Shown here: in pieces, positions 56,494-64,000 of the stretch
Position numbering within the stretch: position 1 is the first letter of the stretch
How the letters are laid out: each line of letters opens with the position of its first letter
Notes under the pieces: model-generated
Databases searched by the model: none
The model's input: only the letters and a program-made list of their open reading frames with translations
Told to the model about the DNA's origin: nothing
Translations under genes and position numbers: made by a program
From: Methylomonas sp. AM2-LC
GTDB lineage: Bacteria > Pseudomonadota > Gammaproteobacteria > Methylococcales > Methylomonadaceae
Assembly (NCBI RefSeq): GCF_039904985.1
Contig: NZ_CP157005.1
Coordinates: forward strand, 124,001-188,000
Length of the DNA stretch: 64,000 bases
Direction of reading: 5' to 3'

Positions 56494-58743
56494 ATGCTAA
56501 CTGCAAATTTTGCCACATTGAATGCGCTAGTCCTTGGTATCCCCCTGATGGGTTTAGCTTTCGCAGCCTGGCTGGCTCGATGGGTGTTGAGCAAAGAAAC
56601 CGGCACTGCAGCGATGCTTAAAATTTCTGATGCCATAAAAGAAGGCGCAGAAGCCTTTCTAAAACGTCAAAATCGCACTATTTTGGGTCTTAGCGCAGTG
56701 TTTGCCCTGCTGTTATTTATAGGCTATGGCCTGATACGTACCCACCGCGAGTTTGATCCAGTCTCAACCGCCATGCCATTAGCGATTTGGATAACTGTTT
56801 CCTTTATATTGGGTGCAATATGCTCGGTGTGTGCGGGTTACGTGGGTATGTGGGTGAGTATCCGCGCCAATATTCGTGCTGCCGCTGCCGCCCGCACCAG
56901 CTTGAACGGCGCATTACAGATTGCTCTGCGTGCAGGCGGTGTTACCGGCATGGTGGTAGTCGCCATGAGTTTATTGGGAGTAGCGGGATTATTTGCCCTG
57001 GTAAAATTACTGACGCCTGAAATCCATATCGTTAAAATTCCATTGCTCATTGTCGGTTACGGTTTTGGTGCTTCATTTGTGGCGCTCTTCGCGCAAGTAG
57101 GTGGTGGTATTTATACCAAAGCCGCCGATGTGGGTGCCGATCTGGTGGGCAAAGTGGAAGCCGGTATACCCGAAGACGACCCGCGTAATCCTGCGGTTAT
57201 TGCTGATTTGGTGGGTGACAATGTAGGCGATTGTGCGGGGCGGGGAGCCGATTTATTTGAATCCACAGCGGCAGAAAATATAGGTGCCATGATACTGGCG
57301 AGTAGCTTGGCAGTCGCTGCTGAAAATGCAGGCATGGGTTTTAGCAACGGACTATTGGGCGTCATGATGTTTCCATTAATTGCCCGCGCCTTTGGCATAC
57401 TCGCCAGTATGGTTGGCATACTCAGTGTGCGCCTTAACAGTGAACAGCAAGAGCCCATGCAGGCGTTGAATCGTGGTTATTTCATTAGTGTATTCCTGGC
57501 CATGCCCTTGTTTGCATTGGCTGCAAAATGGCTGCTGGACAATCCACTGGCCAGTGACGCCTGGTGGCATTTTACCCTATGCGGCATTATTGGCGTGTTA
57601 ACCTCGGTCGCTTTTGTTTATATTACCCAATATTACACCGAAGCCCGTTTCCGGCCGGTACAAGCTATTGCGGCCGCCAGCACCACTGGTCCTGCGACCA
57701 ATATCATAGAAGGGACTGCTGTCGGTTTTGAATGTACCTGGATGCCAACCATCGTCATGGCATGTGCCTTATTAAGTTCATATTATCTGGGCGTAACCAG
57801 CGGTTTACCACACGCGGGATTATTTGGTACGGCTGTTGCCACTATGGGTATGCTGGCAACTGCCGCTTATATTCTAGCCATGGATAGTTTTGGGCCTATC
57901 ACCGACAATGCTGGCGGCATTATAGAAATGACCGAACAGCCACCCGAAATACGTGAGCGTACCGACAAACTGGATGCGGTGGGCAATACCACCAAAGCAC
58001 TCACCAAAGGTTATGCCATAGGCAGTGCCGGTCTGGCTGCCTTTCTGTTATTTCAAGCCTATATGGACGAAATTAAAAATTATGCCGGTTTGCCCGAATC
58101 CAGCGAATTTGTAGTCAATCTGGGCAAACCCGTGGTGTTTGTGGGTGCCTTACTGGGTGCCATGCTGGTATTTTTATTTTGCTCGATGACCATTCGTGCA
58201 GTAGGCAGTACCGCAAAAAGCATTATTGAAGAAGTGCGTCACCAGTTTGCCAGTTTGCCGCGCGTTAACGACATTATCCAGTTTAGTGACGACTTTAAAC
58301 CGGATTATGCAGCATGTGTGGATATTGTTACCCGCGCAGCGCTACGTAAAATGATCGCTCCCGGCTTACTGGTGGTGTTGGCACCGCTGGTGGTGGGTTT
58401 GCTGTTTAAAGCGTTTATCGGCGTAGAAGGTCCGCTCATCGCCGCAGAAAGTGTTGCTGCGCTGTTGATGGTGGCTACGCTGGTGGGAATACTGATGGCA
58501 CTGTATCTGAATAATGCTGGCGGTGCCTGGGATAACGCCAAAAAATATGTGGAATCAGGTGCGCATGGCGGCAAATATATGACAGATGCCAACGGCCAAA
58601 AAATTAAAAACCCCACCCATGCGGCCACTGTAGTGGGGGATACGGTGGGCGATCCGTTTAAAGATACAGCAGGCCCGAGTCTGCATGTGTTGATTAAGCT
58701 GTTGGCAACGGTAACTTTGGTATTGGCTCCGTTGTTTTTATAA
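56494..58743 (+). CDS. hppA: Membrane-bound proton-translocating pyrophosphatase, K+-independent type
   Basis: A 749-residue integral membrane pump (about 16 helices) that couples PPi hydrolysis to H+ export. The substrate site shows [26 protein letters not shown] and [15 protein letters not shown], and the C-terminal [16 protein letters not shown]. Lys501 in [10 protein letters not shown] occupies the position that is Ala in K+-dependent enzymes, which marks the K+-independent class. Many methanotrophs combine such a pump with PPi-dependent glycolytic enzymes. The next gene is convergent. Confidence 0.95.
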   Translation: MLTANFATLNALVLGIPLMGLAFAAWLARWVLSKETGTAAMLKISDAIKEGAEAFLKRQNRTILGLSAVFALLLFIGYGLIRTHREFDPVSTAMPLAIWITVSFILGAICSVCAGYVGMWVSIRANIRAAAAARTSLNGALQIALRAGGVTGMVVVAMSLLGVAGLFALVKLLTPEIHIVKIPLLIVGYGFGASFVALFAQVGGGIYTKAADVGADLVGKVEAGIPEDDPRNPAVIADLVGDNVGDCAGRGADLFESTAAENIGAMILASSLAVAAENAGMGFSNGLLGVMMFPLIARAFGILASMVGILSVRLNSEQQEPMQALNRGYFISVFLAMPLFALAAKWLLDNPLASDAWWHFTLCGIIGVLTSVAFVYITQYYTEARFRPVQAIAAASTTGPATNIIEGTAVGFECTWMPTIVMACALLSSYYLGVTSGLPHAGLFGTAVATMGMLATAAYILAMDSFGPITDNAGGIIEMTEQPPEIRERTDKLDAVGNTTKALTKGYAIGSAGLAAFLLFQAYMDEIKNYAGLPESSEFVVNLGKPVVFVGALLGAMLVFLFCSMTIRAVGSTAKSIIEEVRHQFASLPRVNDIIQFSDDFKPDYAACVDIVTRAALRKMIAPGLLVVLAPLVVGLLFKAFIGVEGPLIAAESVAALLMVATLVGILMALYLNNAGGAWDNAKKYVESGAHGGKYMTDANGQKIKNPTHAATVVGDTVGDPFKDTAGPSLHVLIKLLATVTLVLAPLFL

Positions 58744-58775
58744 GCAGCCCAAAACTCTAAATCCCAAACACTAAG

Positions 58776-59222
58776 TTACGGATTTAAGCTGTAACTACAA
58801 CCCGGTAACATTAAATTAGCAGGTAGATTGGCCGCGCATGTCCAGCCAATTTTCGCACCGCCAAACCAATAGGTATTTGATACCTGATAAGATGCAACCC
58901 CGGTATTGGTATTAAAACTGGTTAACGCTTTGCAATAAGATGTGTTGTCGGTACTGAGAGTTATATTATTAACGTAGTTCCCAGATGAAACCAAACTCGA
59001 TAATGCGCCACTAGCACTATTATTACAATTAACCAAACCAGTCGTATCTACTGCAGTCATAACGGGTATCTTAAACCCGGACAACAAGCCTGTAGCCTCT
59101 GCTAATTGTGATTTTGCTACATAATTACTATACGCTGGGAGTGCTATCAAAACTAAAATACCAATGATAGAAACAACTATCATCAGTTCAATCAATGTAA
59201 AACCTTTCTCAATTCTTTGCAT
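58776..59222 (-). CDS. Type IV major pilin-like protein
   Basis: A 148-residue type IVa pilin. A short leader MQRIEKG is cut before [16 protein letters not shown], with Glu5 of the mature protein. The globular part has a Cys pair near the C-terminus (WTCAANL to PGCSYSL), the likely D-loop disulfide, plus two more cysteines. It lies downstream of the ligase gene on the same strand and is a second, different pilin from the one at 61164-61604. Confidence 0.9.
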   Translation of the reverse strand: MQRIEKGFTLIELMIVVSIIGILVLIALPAYSNYVAKSQLAEATGLLSGFKIPVMTAVDTTGLVNCNNSASGALSSLVSSGNYVNNITLSTDNTSYCKALTSFNTNTGVASYQVSNTYWFGGAKIGWTCAANLPANLMLPGCSYSLNP

Positions 59223-59313
59223 CTTTTTTAGACCATAGCAATGGTTGAAATTACTATATTTAAGGGGTTACAAAGGGTAATATGGTGTACCAAAACCAGT
59301 CTAACCTATGAAA

Positions 59314-61083
59314 TTAATGTCCAGCAACCAATTCTGCGGTTTTAGCGTCAAATAAAAAGGCCAGTTTATCCTGATCACCTTGTGGTAGCATATTTATCTG
59401 TTCCACAAAATCGGGAAGAAAGGTAGGATACGAAGCTACAGACCTATGAAATAACTGCAAAGCCTCCTGTGGTTTGTCATCAAATGCCAGATAAGCGGCC
59501 TGTTTATAGACTAAAGGCGGTATAGGTTCAAAATGCATGGCTTTTTCAGTAAAGGTAGCACGCTCATCGGCATGTGCACTTTCCAGCTTGAACATTACCG
59601 CAAAATATTTCATGCCATATGGTTTTAGCAATCCGCCATTACTAATGGCTACCACTTCTTGACCATCACCTGGAATAGAGTGGCCCAGTCTGGCCGCTTC
59701 GTAATACTTTTCCAGAATTAAAAAACTGCGCCCGGTATCGATCAATAAATACAGAGCAAACACTGGAATGAAACACAAGGCACCATGCATCAACCTAGTA
59801 AAGTGTAAAGTATAATGGCGACTATCATAGCAGCCTAATATGATTGCAAAAACACCTAAAAAATGACTGTACCACAAGGGATATTCAAGCATACTGTGAA
59901 TGCCCAGTGTTATAAGTAATGCACACAACCACCAACTCCCAATCTCATAATACTTCACTTGTGTTTGCCAAACCTGTTTTAACCACAAACCGCCACAAAT
60001 CAAAACACATAACAAACCAGCCAGACCCATTTCTGACATGATATGCAAGAACAGATTATGTGCGTGCTCGATATGGTTGTTTATTAATGCATGCGAATGC
60101 TCTTGGCTATGCATAAAAAATGCCCAATCATATTCACCAACACCTACACCCAACCAAGGTGCTTGTAGAAAAATTTCCCAGGCTTCTTGCCAAAAAAATA
60201 AACGCACAGAGGGCGTATTGGCTGAACTGCCACCCATTATTAACCTTGTGACACCCGCGCCACCATGACTTTGCAAAGGTTGCACGGCTTGCACCAATAG
60301 AGGATATAAGGACTGCCAAACTATAAAAAGTACGGCAAACAGTAAATAGCCTTTAAACAAACGCTGATAAACAACTTTATCCTGCATTTTACGCCAGAAA
60401 GCGATCAGAACGGCGCCTGCCAAAAAATATAGAAAAGCAGTTCGAGAGGTTGATAACGTCATTTCAGCAGTAAAGAATAATAACCCAAGACTTAAAATCC
60501 ACCAGCCAACCCGATTACGAGCAAACAAATACAGCAAAGAACAACTGGACAAAAATACATAATCGCACAGATGATTTCTTTGGCCCAGGCTACCCACCCC
60601 CATTAACTCTGGTTGTATCTGAAAACCAGTTGCTGAAAACCCAAAATGCCTAAACTCTATGAAAAAATTCCAAAAACCGCCTGCGACAAAATAGCCACTC
60701 AACACCAAAGAAATTTTGCTAACCCCTAGTTGATCTCGAATATTTGCTACAACAACCAACAAAAAAGCAGCCCAAATTAAATACAAAATAGCCAAATGTG
60801 CACTGCTAAATACCATGGCAGTGTTGAACAGCATTTGCACTAGCACTAATCCCACCAAACTAATCGGCAACACAATAATAGCTGGAATCTTTATAGTCTT
60901 CGGCTTAACCAAAAATAAATAGCTCGCAATCACCAAAATTCCCAGCAGAAAGGCCAGCCATTCATTGACAAAATTTGTCATTGGGTCTGTACCTCTATGA
61001 TAGGTAAAGGGAATGAAAACTAGCAGTCCCAATCCATGCAACAACACGACATACAATCTATTTGCGTTTATATTCGAGTTCAT
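59314..61083 (-). CDS. O-antigen ligase / PglL-type O-oligosaccharyltransferase
   Basis: A 589-residue protein with about 11-12 membrane helices, a Wzy_C domain (SLGLLFFTAEMTLSTSRTA, then WLGVGVGEYDW) and a C-terminal periplasmic part with helical repeats. PglL-type enzymes transfer lipid-linked glycans to pilin. The location between two pilin genes supports pilin glycosylation rather than LPS ligation. I start at the ATG at 61083 because the longer frame runs through a terminator hairpin. Confidence 0.8.
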   Translation of the reverse strand: MNSNINANRLYVVLLHGLGLLVFIPFTYHRGTDPMTNFVNEWLAFLLGILVIASYLFLVKPKTIKIPAIIVLPISLVGLVLVQMLFNTAMVFSSAHLAILYLIWAAFLLVVVANIRDQLGVSKISLVLSGYFVAGGFWNFFIEFRHFGFSATGFQIQPELMGVGSLGQRNHLCDYVFLSSCSLLYLFARNRVGWWILSLGLLFFTAEMTLSTSRTAFLYFLAGAVLIAFWRKMQDKVVYQRLFKGYLLFAVLFIVWQSLYPLLVQAVQPLQSHGGAGVTRLIMGGSSANTPSVRLFFWQEAWEIFLQAPWLGVGVGEYDWAFFMHSQEHSHALINNHIEHAHNLFLHIMSEMGLAGLLCVLICGGLWLKQVWQTQVKYYEIGSWWLCALLITLGIHSMLEYPLWYSHFLGVFAIILGCYDSRHYTLHFTRLMHGALCFIPVFALYLLIDTGRSFLILEKYYEAARLGHSIPGDGQEVVAISNGGLLKPYGMKYFAVMFKLESAHADERATFTEKAMHFEPIPPLVYKQAAYLAFDDKPQEALQLFHRSVASYPTFLPDFVEQINMLPQGDQDKLAFLFDAKTAELVAGH

Positions 61084-61105
61084 TAGGAAGGAAAATAATA
61101 AAAGT

Positions 61106-61134
61106 AAAAAAAACGAGCCCTTATCGGGCTCGTT
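61106..61134 (-). terminator. Rho-independent terminator after pilA
   Basis: A perfect 9-bp stem, AACGAGCCC with GGGCTCGTT, a 5-base loop, and on the minus strand a run of eight T residues. It is 30 bp past the pilin stop and should separate pilA from the ligase transcript. Confidence 0.88.
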
Positions 61135-61163
61135 CAATCTATATCTACAAAAGGCTAAACAAA

Positions 61164-61604
61164 TTAACTACACGTAGCTGGTTTAGCTGCGCCAACATTA
61201 GCAGTTGTGCAAAGCCAAGACCCGCTAGAAACATTGTAAGTAAATGTGATCGTAGCTGAATTTATCGAAGAACTTGCGTTGAATGTTGCACTTATCGGAC
61301 AGTTAGAACCAGATACGGCTTGATATGCAATAGTTACATAAGTACCCTTCGAAACAAAACTATTCGTCAAATAAGGATTATTAGTAGAGCTACATCCACC
61401 TGCAATACCCAGCTCAGAGATACCCTGAACAGTGGGTGTTTTAATACCGTCTAAAAGTATCATAGCCTCTGAAACTTGTGCTCTGGTGGTATAGTTTGTA
61501 TAAGCTGGAATTGCCATGGCCGATAAAATACCGATAATCGCAACCACGATCATCAGCTCGATTAACGTAAAACCTTGTTGAGCTTTTTGGAATTGCATAG
61601 TCAT
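61164..61604 (-). CDS. pilA: Type IV major pilin PilA
   Basis: A 146-residue type IVa pilin. The leader [11 protein letters not shown] is cut before [21 protein letters not shown], with Glu5. The C-terminal Cys pair (SWLCTTANV and ATCS) is the D-loop. I take the ATG at 61604, with AGGAG eight bases upstream; the longer frame to 61643 lacks a ribosome site. A sigma54 promoter and a strong terminator make it a single-gene unit, as usual for abundant pilin. Confidence 0.93.
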   Translation of the reverse strand: MTMQFQKAQQGFTLIELMIVVAIIGILSAMAIPAYTNYTTRAQVSEAMILLDGIKTPTVQGISELGIAGGCSSTNNPYLTNSFVSKGTYVTIAYQAVSGSNCPISATFNASSSINSATITFTYNVSSGSWLCTTANVGAAKPATCS

Positions 61605-61652
61605 TAATGACGCTCCTAAATTGTTATAAAGTGTAAAAAACAATTTATAACT

Positions 61653-61668
61653 AGCATATTGTATGCCA
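61653..61668 (-). promoter_or_regulatory. Sigma54 promoter of pilA
   Basis: On the minus strand, TGGCATACAATATGCT has GG and GC separated by exactly ten bases and a full TGGCA at -24. It would start transcription about 37 bases before the ATG, like the RpoN/PilR-dependent pilA promoters of Pseudomonas. No pilS or pilR is in the window. Confidence 0.7.
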
Positions 61669-61786
61669 ACATAGATTTCTATACCGATTACCCTGATACC
61701 TATTGGCTTTCTGCTAAAAATAAGTATATGAACAAAGTGTATTAATCGAATTAAAACTAGAAAAATCCACCTTATAAAGTCAAAAT

Positions 61787-61803
61787 GTGACCATTTTGGT
61801 CAC
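61787..61803. promoter_or_regulatory. Palindrome upstream of pilA, possible activator site or terminator
   Basis: GTGACC and GGTCAC are perfect 6-bp arms around ATTTT. The centre is about 154 bp upstream of the expected pilA start, a plausible enhancer distance for a sigma54 activator. The TTTTTT after it on the plus strand would also fit a weak terminator, but no plus-strand gene precedes it. Confidence 0.35.
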
Positions 61804-61967
61804 TTTTTTAAATGTCTAGCCATTCTATATAGACAGAGCGTGACAATATTTAGCCCAAGAACAGATACCCACTACTCACTAACCTACAAATAATTCATGG
61901 TTTTTTAACAACCGTGCTTGGGTTAGAATAAAAAGGCATTATTAACCTTTCAATCAGAGGCAAGAAG

Positions 61968-62138
61968 ATGGCAGAATACAGAAAATATAAATGTAAAACC
62001 TGTGGTCATATTTATGACGAAGCGCTGGGCGACCCTAAACAAGGCATACCACCGGGTACCTTGTGGGAAGATGTACCCGAAGATTGGGGCTGCCCAAAAT
62101 GTGGTGCTGTGAAAGTTATGTTTACCTTGGTACGTTAA
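61968..62138 (+). CDS. Rubredoxin
   Basis: A 56-residue rubredoxin read directly from the sequence. It starts MAEYRKYKCKTCGHIYDEA and ends GCPKCGAVKVMFTLVR. The iron is bound by two CxxC pairs (CKTC at 9-12 and CPKC at about 42-45), and the W-DVPEDW-CP spacing is typical. It carries single electrons, for instance to an oxygenase, an oxygen reductase or a flavodiiron protein. It stands alone, with an AGAGG ribosome site. The reverse strand has an unrelated 100-residue shadow frame. Confidence 0.93.
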   Translation: MAEYRKYKCKTCGHIYDEALGDPKQGIPPGTLWEDVPEDWGCPKCGAVKVMFTLVR

Positions 62139-62222
62139 ATAGCAAGTGGATGTGCCAACCAACGGGCGGCGCATCATTCGCAAACGATGCACTTCACTAG
62201 AAAGCACCGTCCATGGGAGCCT

Positions 62223-62282
62223 TGTCGAAGGATAAGCAGCATAACCGTTCATCCTTCGACAGAGCTCAGGACGAACGGTTAT
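62223..62282. repeat. Nested inverted repeats between the rubredoxin gene and proS
   Basis: ATAACCGTTC (62241-62250) pairs with GAACGGTTAT (62273-62282). TGTCGAAGGAT (62223-62233) pairs with ATCCTTCGACA (62251-62261). The two stems are mutually exclusive in part. The ATCCTTCGACAGAGCTCAGG core resembles a dispersed repeat found in many bacteria. It may also terminate the two convergent transcripts. Confidence 0.6.
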
Positions 62283-62323
62283 TTCTTGGTTATCTACCTT
62301 ATTAAGTGAACAGCCAACCAGCT

Positions 62324-64000
62324 TTAAGCCAGTTTACTTTTAATAAAGCTGACAATCTCCGCAAACGGCAATTCCTGACTTTCTGTATCGGTACGCCCCT
62401 GATATTCAACCGTACCACTATCCAAACCGCGATCGCTTAATACGATGCGATGCGGTATACCAATCAACTCCATATCCGAAAACATAAAACCGGCACGCAC
62501 TTTTCTGTCATCCAGCAACACTTCTATCCCTGCCACCTGTAGTTCCTGATACAGTTTGTCTACTGTATCTCCCAAGCGATCAGATTTATGCATATTCATG
62601 GGGCACAGTGCTACCTGAAAGGGGGCCAGCTCGTTCGGCCAGATGATGCCGCGCTCATCATGACCTTGTTCAATGGCGGCTGCCACAACCCGCGATATAC
62701 CAATACCGTAACAGCCCATCAGCATAATGTGATTTTTACCGGCTTCGTTGATAACCGCAGCATTCATGGCCTGACTGTATTTGTTACCCAGTTGAAAAAT
62801 ATGTCCCACTTCTATGCCTCGAGCAATAGTAATCTCGCCTTTACCATCTGGACTGGGATCGCCATTGACCACCATGCGTAAATCGGCAATCTGGGTAGGT
62901 AGTGGCACATCCCGCTCCCAATTAACGCCTACATAATGTTGCCCGTCCTGATTAGCACCACAAATAAAATCGGCCAGCAGGCTAACACTATGATCGGCAA
63001 TAATGGGTATACGTAAACCAATAGGGCCAATGGAACCCGGTTTACAGCCACAAGCCAGCTGAATTTCTGCTTCGGTGGCAAATTGTAACGGCGAAAACAC
63101 ACCGGGTAGTTTTTCCGCTTTAATGGGATTTAACTCATGATCACCGCGTAACAATAAGGCTACCAAACCTTGCTCTTCGCCTCTGACTATCAGGGTTTTT
63201 AAACATTGCGCTGGACTGACTTTAAAAAACTCACTGACATCGGCAATACTGTGCTGATTGGGTGTATCCTGGCGCTGAAACTCGGCACTGGTTGCTACTC
63301 GGCTGCCAGTTGCTGGTAATGCTTCGGCTTTTTCGACATTGGCGGCATAATCGCTGCCAGTTGAAAAAGCGATAGCGTCTTCACCTGAATCGGCCAACAC
63401 ATGAAACTCGTGAGATACCGCGCCACCTATAGCGCCGGAATCGGCAATCACCGCGCGAAATTTAAGACCAAAACGATTAAATATATTGGTATATGTTTGA
63501 TACATTACCTCGTATGTTTCCTGCAAGGAGGTTTGATCCAAATGAAAGGAATAAGCATCTTTCATCAAAAACTCTCTACAACGCATAATGCCAAAACGTG
63601 GCCGAATTTCGTCGCGAAATTTAGTCTGAATTTGATAATAGGTGACTGGTAATTGTTTATAACTTTTTAGCTCATTACGCGCCAAATCGGTAATAATTTC
63701 TTCGTGGGTAGGCCCCAAACAAAAATCACGCTCATGTCGATCTTTCAAGCGCGCCAGTTCTGGCCCATATTTTTCCCAACGTCCGGTTTCCTGCCAAAGT
63801 TCGGCTGGTTGTAAGGCAGGCATCAACACTTCCAATGCACCCGCTTTATTCATTTCTTCGCGGGTTATTTGTTCAACCTTACGCAACACCCGTAACCCCA
63901 GTGGCAACCAGGTATAAACCCCGGCAGCCAGTTTACGTATTAAACCGGCACGTATCATTAGTTTGTGACTGGCTATTTCTGCATCGGCAGGTATTTCTTT
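62324..64000 (-). CDS. proS: Prolyl-tRNA synthetase, N-terminus beyond window
   Basis: Class II synthetase charging tRNA-Pro. The visible part is about 558 codons. The frame stays open past the internal ATG at 63958 for 14 more codons (reading [14 protein letters not shown], a normal N-terminal ProS sequence), so the start is outside. Motif regions include [20 protein letters not shown] and the C-terminal anticodon-binding domain ([19 protein letters not shown]). The editing INS domain (about 225-400) is present, as in bacterial-type ProS. Confidence 0.96.
   Translation of the reverse strand, partial: KEIPADAEIASHKLMIRAGLIRKLAAGVYTWLPLGLRVLRKVEQITREEMNKAGALEVLMPALQPAELWQETGRWEKYGPELARLKDRHERDFCLGPTHEEIITDLARNELKSYKQLPVTYYQIQTKFRDEIRPRFGIMRCREFLMKDAYSFHLDQTSLQETYEVMYQTYTNIFNRFGLKFRAVIADSGAIGGAVSHEFHVLADSGEDAIAFSTGSDYAANVEKAEALPATGSRVATSAEFQRQDTPNQHSIADVSEFFKVSPAQCLKTLIVRGEEQGLVALLLRGDHELNPIKAEKLPGVFSPLQFATEAEIQLACGCKPGSIGPIGLRIPIIADHSVSLLADFICGANQDGQHYVGVNWERDVPLPTQIADLRMVVNGDPSPDGKGEITIARGIEVGHIFQLGNKYSQAMNAAVINEAGKNHIMLMGCYGIGISRVVAAAIEQGHDERGIIWPNELAPFQVALCPMNMHKSDRLGDTVDKLYQELQVAGIEVLLDDRKVRAGFMFSDMELIGIPHRIVLSDRGLDSGTVEYQGRTDTESQELPFAEIVSFIKSKLA

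Larger units (their letters stand above)
61644..61967. other. Divergent intergenic region, pilA / rubredoxin
   Basis: A 324-bp region that holds the pilA sigma54 promoter (61653-61668) and a GTGACC-ATTTT-GGTCAC palindrome (61787-61803) followed by six T residues. The rubredoxin promoter must lie to the right. No further gene is seen. Confidence 0.6.

Noticed and set aside
61083..61137. Longer N-terminus for the O-ligase gene
   Set aside because: The extension would be coded by the pilA terminator hairpin and has no ribosome site.
61950..62252. A 100-residue minus-strand frame
   Set aside because: It is antisense to the rubredoxin gene, which has exact iron-binding motifs.

Overview
The window is a chromosomal segment of a moderately AT-rich gammaproteobacterium. 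The dcw cluster order (mraZ to lpxC), the arsR-rhodanese-secB-gpsA block, the rsmI / lpoA-yraN-diaA divergent block and the protein sequences are all gammaproteobacterial. Nitrogen fixation genes, an NAD-reducing [NiFe] hydrogenase, a proton-pumping pyrophosphatase and a GFA/formaldehyde-type protein together fit a methanotroph of the Methylococcales. No methane or methanol oxidation gene is present, so this placement is an inference.

Layout: (1) 1-2.7 kb: end of a dihydroxyacetone kinase subunit, a lipase-like lipoprotein, a GNAT acetyltransferase and a GFA-family zinc protein. (2) 3.0-11.4 kb: a nif subcluster behind a sigma54/NifA-type promoter. It runs nifE-nifN-nifX-DUF269-DUF683-ferredoxin-[2Fe-2S] protein, then five poorly understood genes: a TPR-like protein, two unknowns, a DUF364 protein and an orphan GlcF-like Fe-S protein. 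nifHDK and nifB are not here. (3) 11.4-16.7 kb: divergent tetR/gst, an orphan hypothetical, a truncated-hemoglobin-like protein, mltB, a CYTH protein, a YfhL-type ferredoxin and coaD. (4) 16.8-35.3 kb: a complete dcw cluster on the minus strand, transcribed mraZ-rsmH-ftsL-ftsI-murE-murF-mraY-murD-ftsW-murG-murC-murB-ddl-ftsQ-ftsA-ftsZ-lpxC, with a near-consensus promoter and a four-repeat MraZ operator. (5) 35.7-42.9 kb: arsR-rhodanese-secB-gpsA, envC-ctpA, a double-receiver response regulator and a DUF721/DciA-like gene. (6) 42.9-47.9 kb: hoxFUYH-hoxW. (7) 48.1-54.0 kb: a pentapeptide-repeat protein, an APC permease, rsmI, lpoA, yraN and diaA. (8) 54.2-56.26 kb: an IS110-family (IS1111-type) element plus a truncated tandem copy. 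(9) 56.5-64.0 kb: hppA, two type IV pilins flanking an O-oligosaccharyltransferase-type ligase, a rubredoxin and proS, which runs off the right edge.

How the parts fit: nifEN/nifX with the DUF269/DUF683 proteins build and carry FeMo-cofactor, and the adjacent iron-sulfur proteins are candidate electron carriers or cluster donors. The Hox enzyme couples H2 to NAD(H) and could recycle nitrogenase H2. The dcw block makes lipid II, the divisome and lipid A. EnvC, MltB, LpoA and CtpA belong to peptidoglycan or envelope remodelling. The most unusual material is the nif-linked set of uncharacterised genes (7.9-11.4 kb) and the doubled IS1111-type element. Its 3' non-coding flank is a candidate bridge RNA (seekRNA), and the truncated copy carries a 26-bp perfect palindrome inside that flank.
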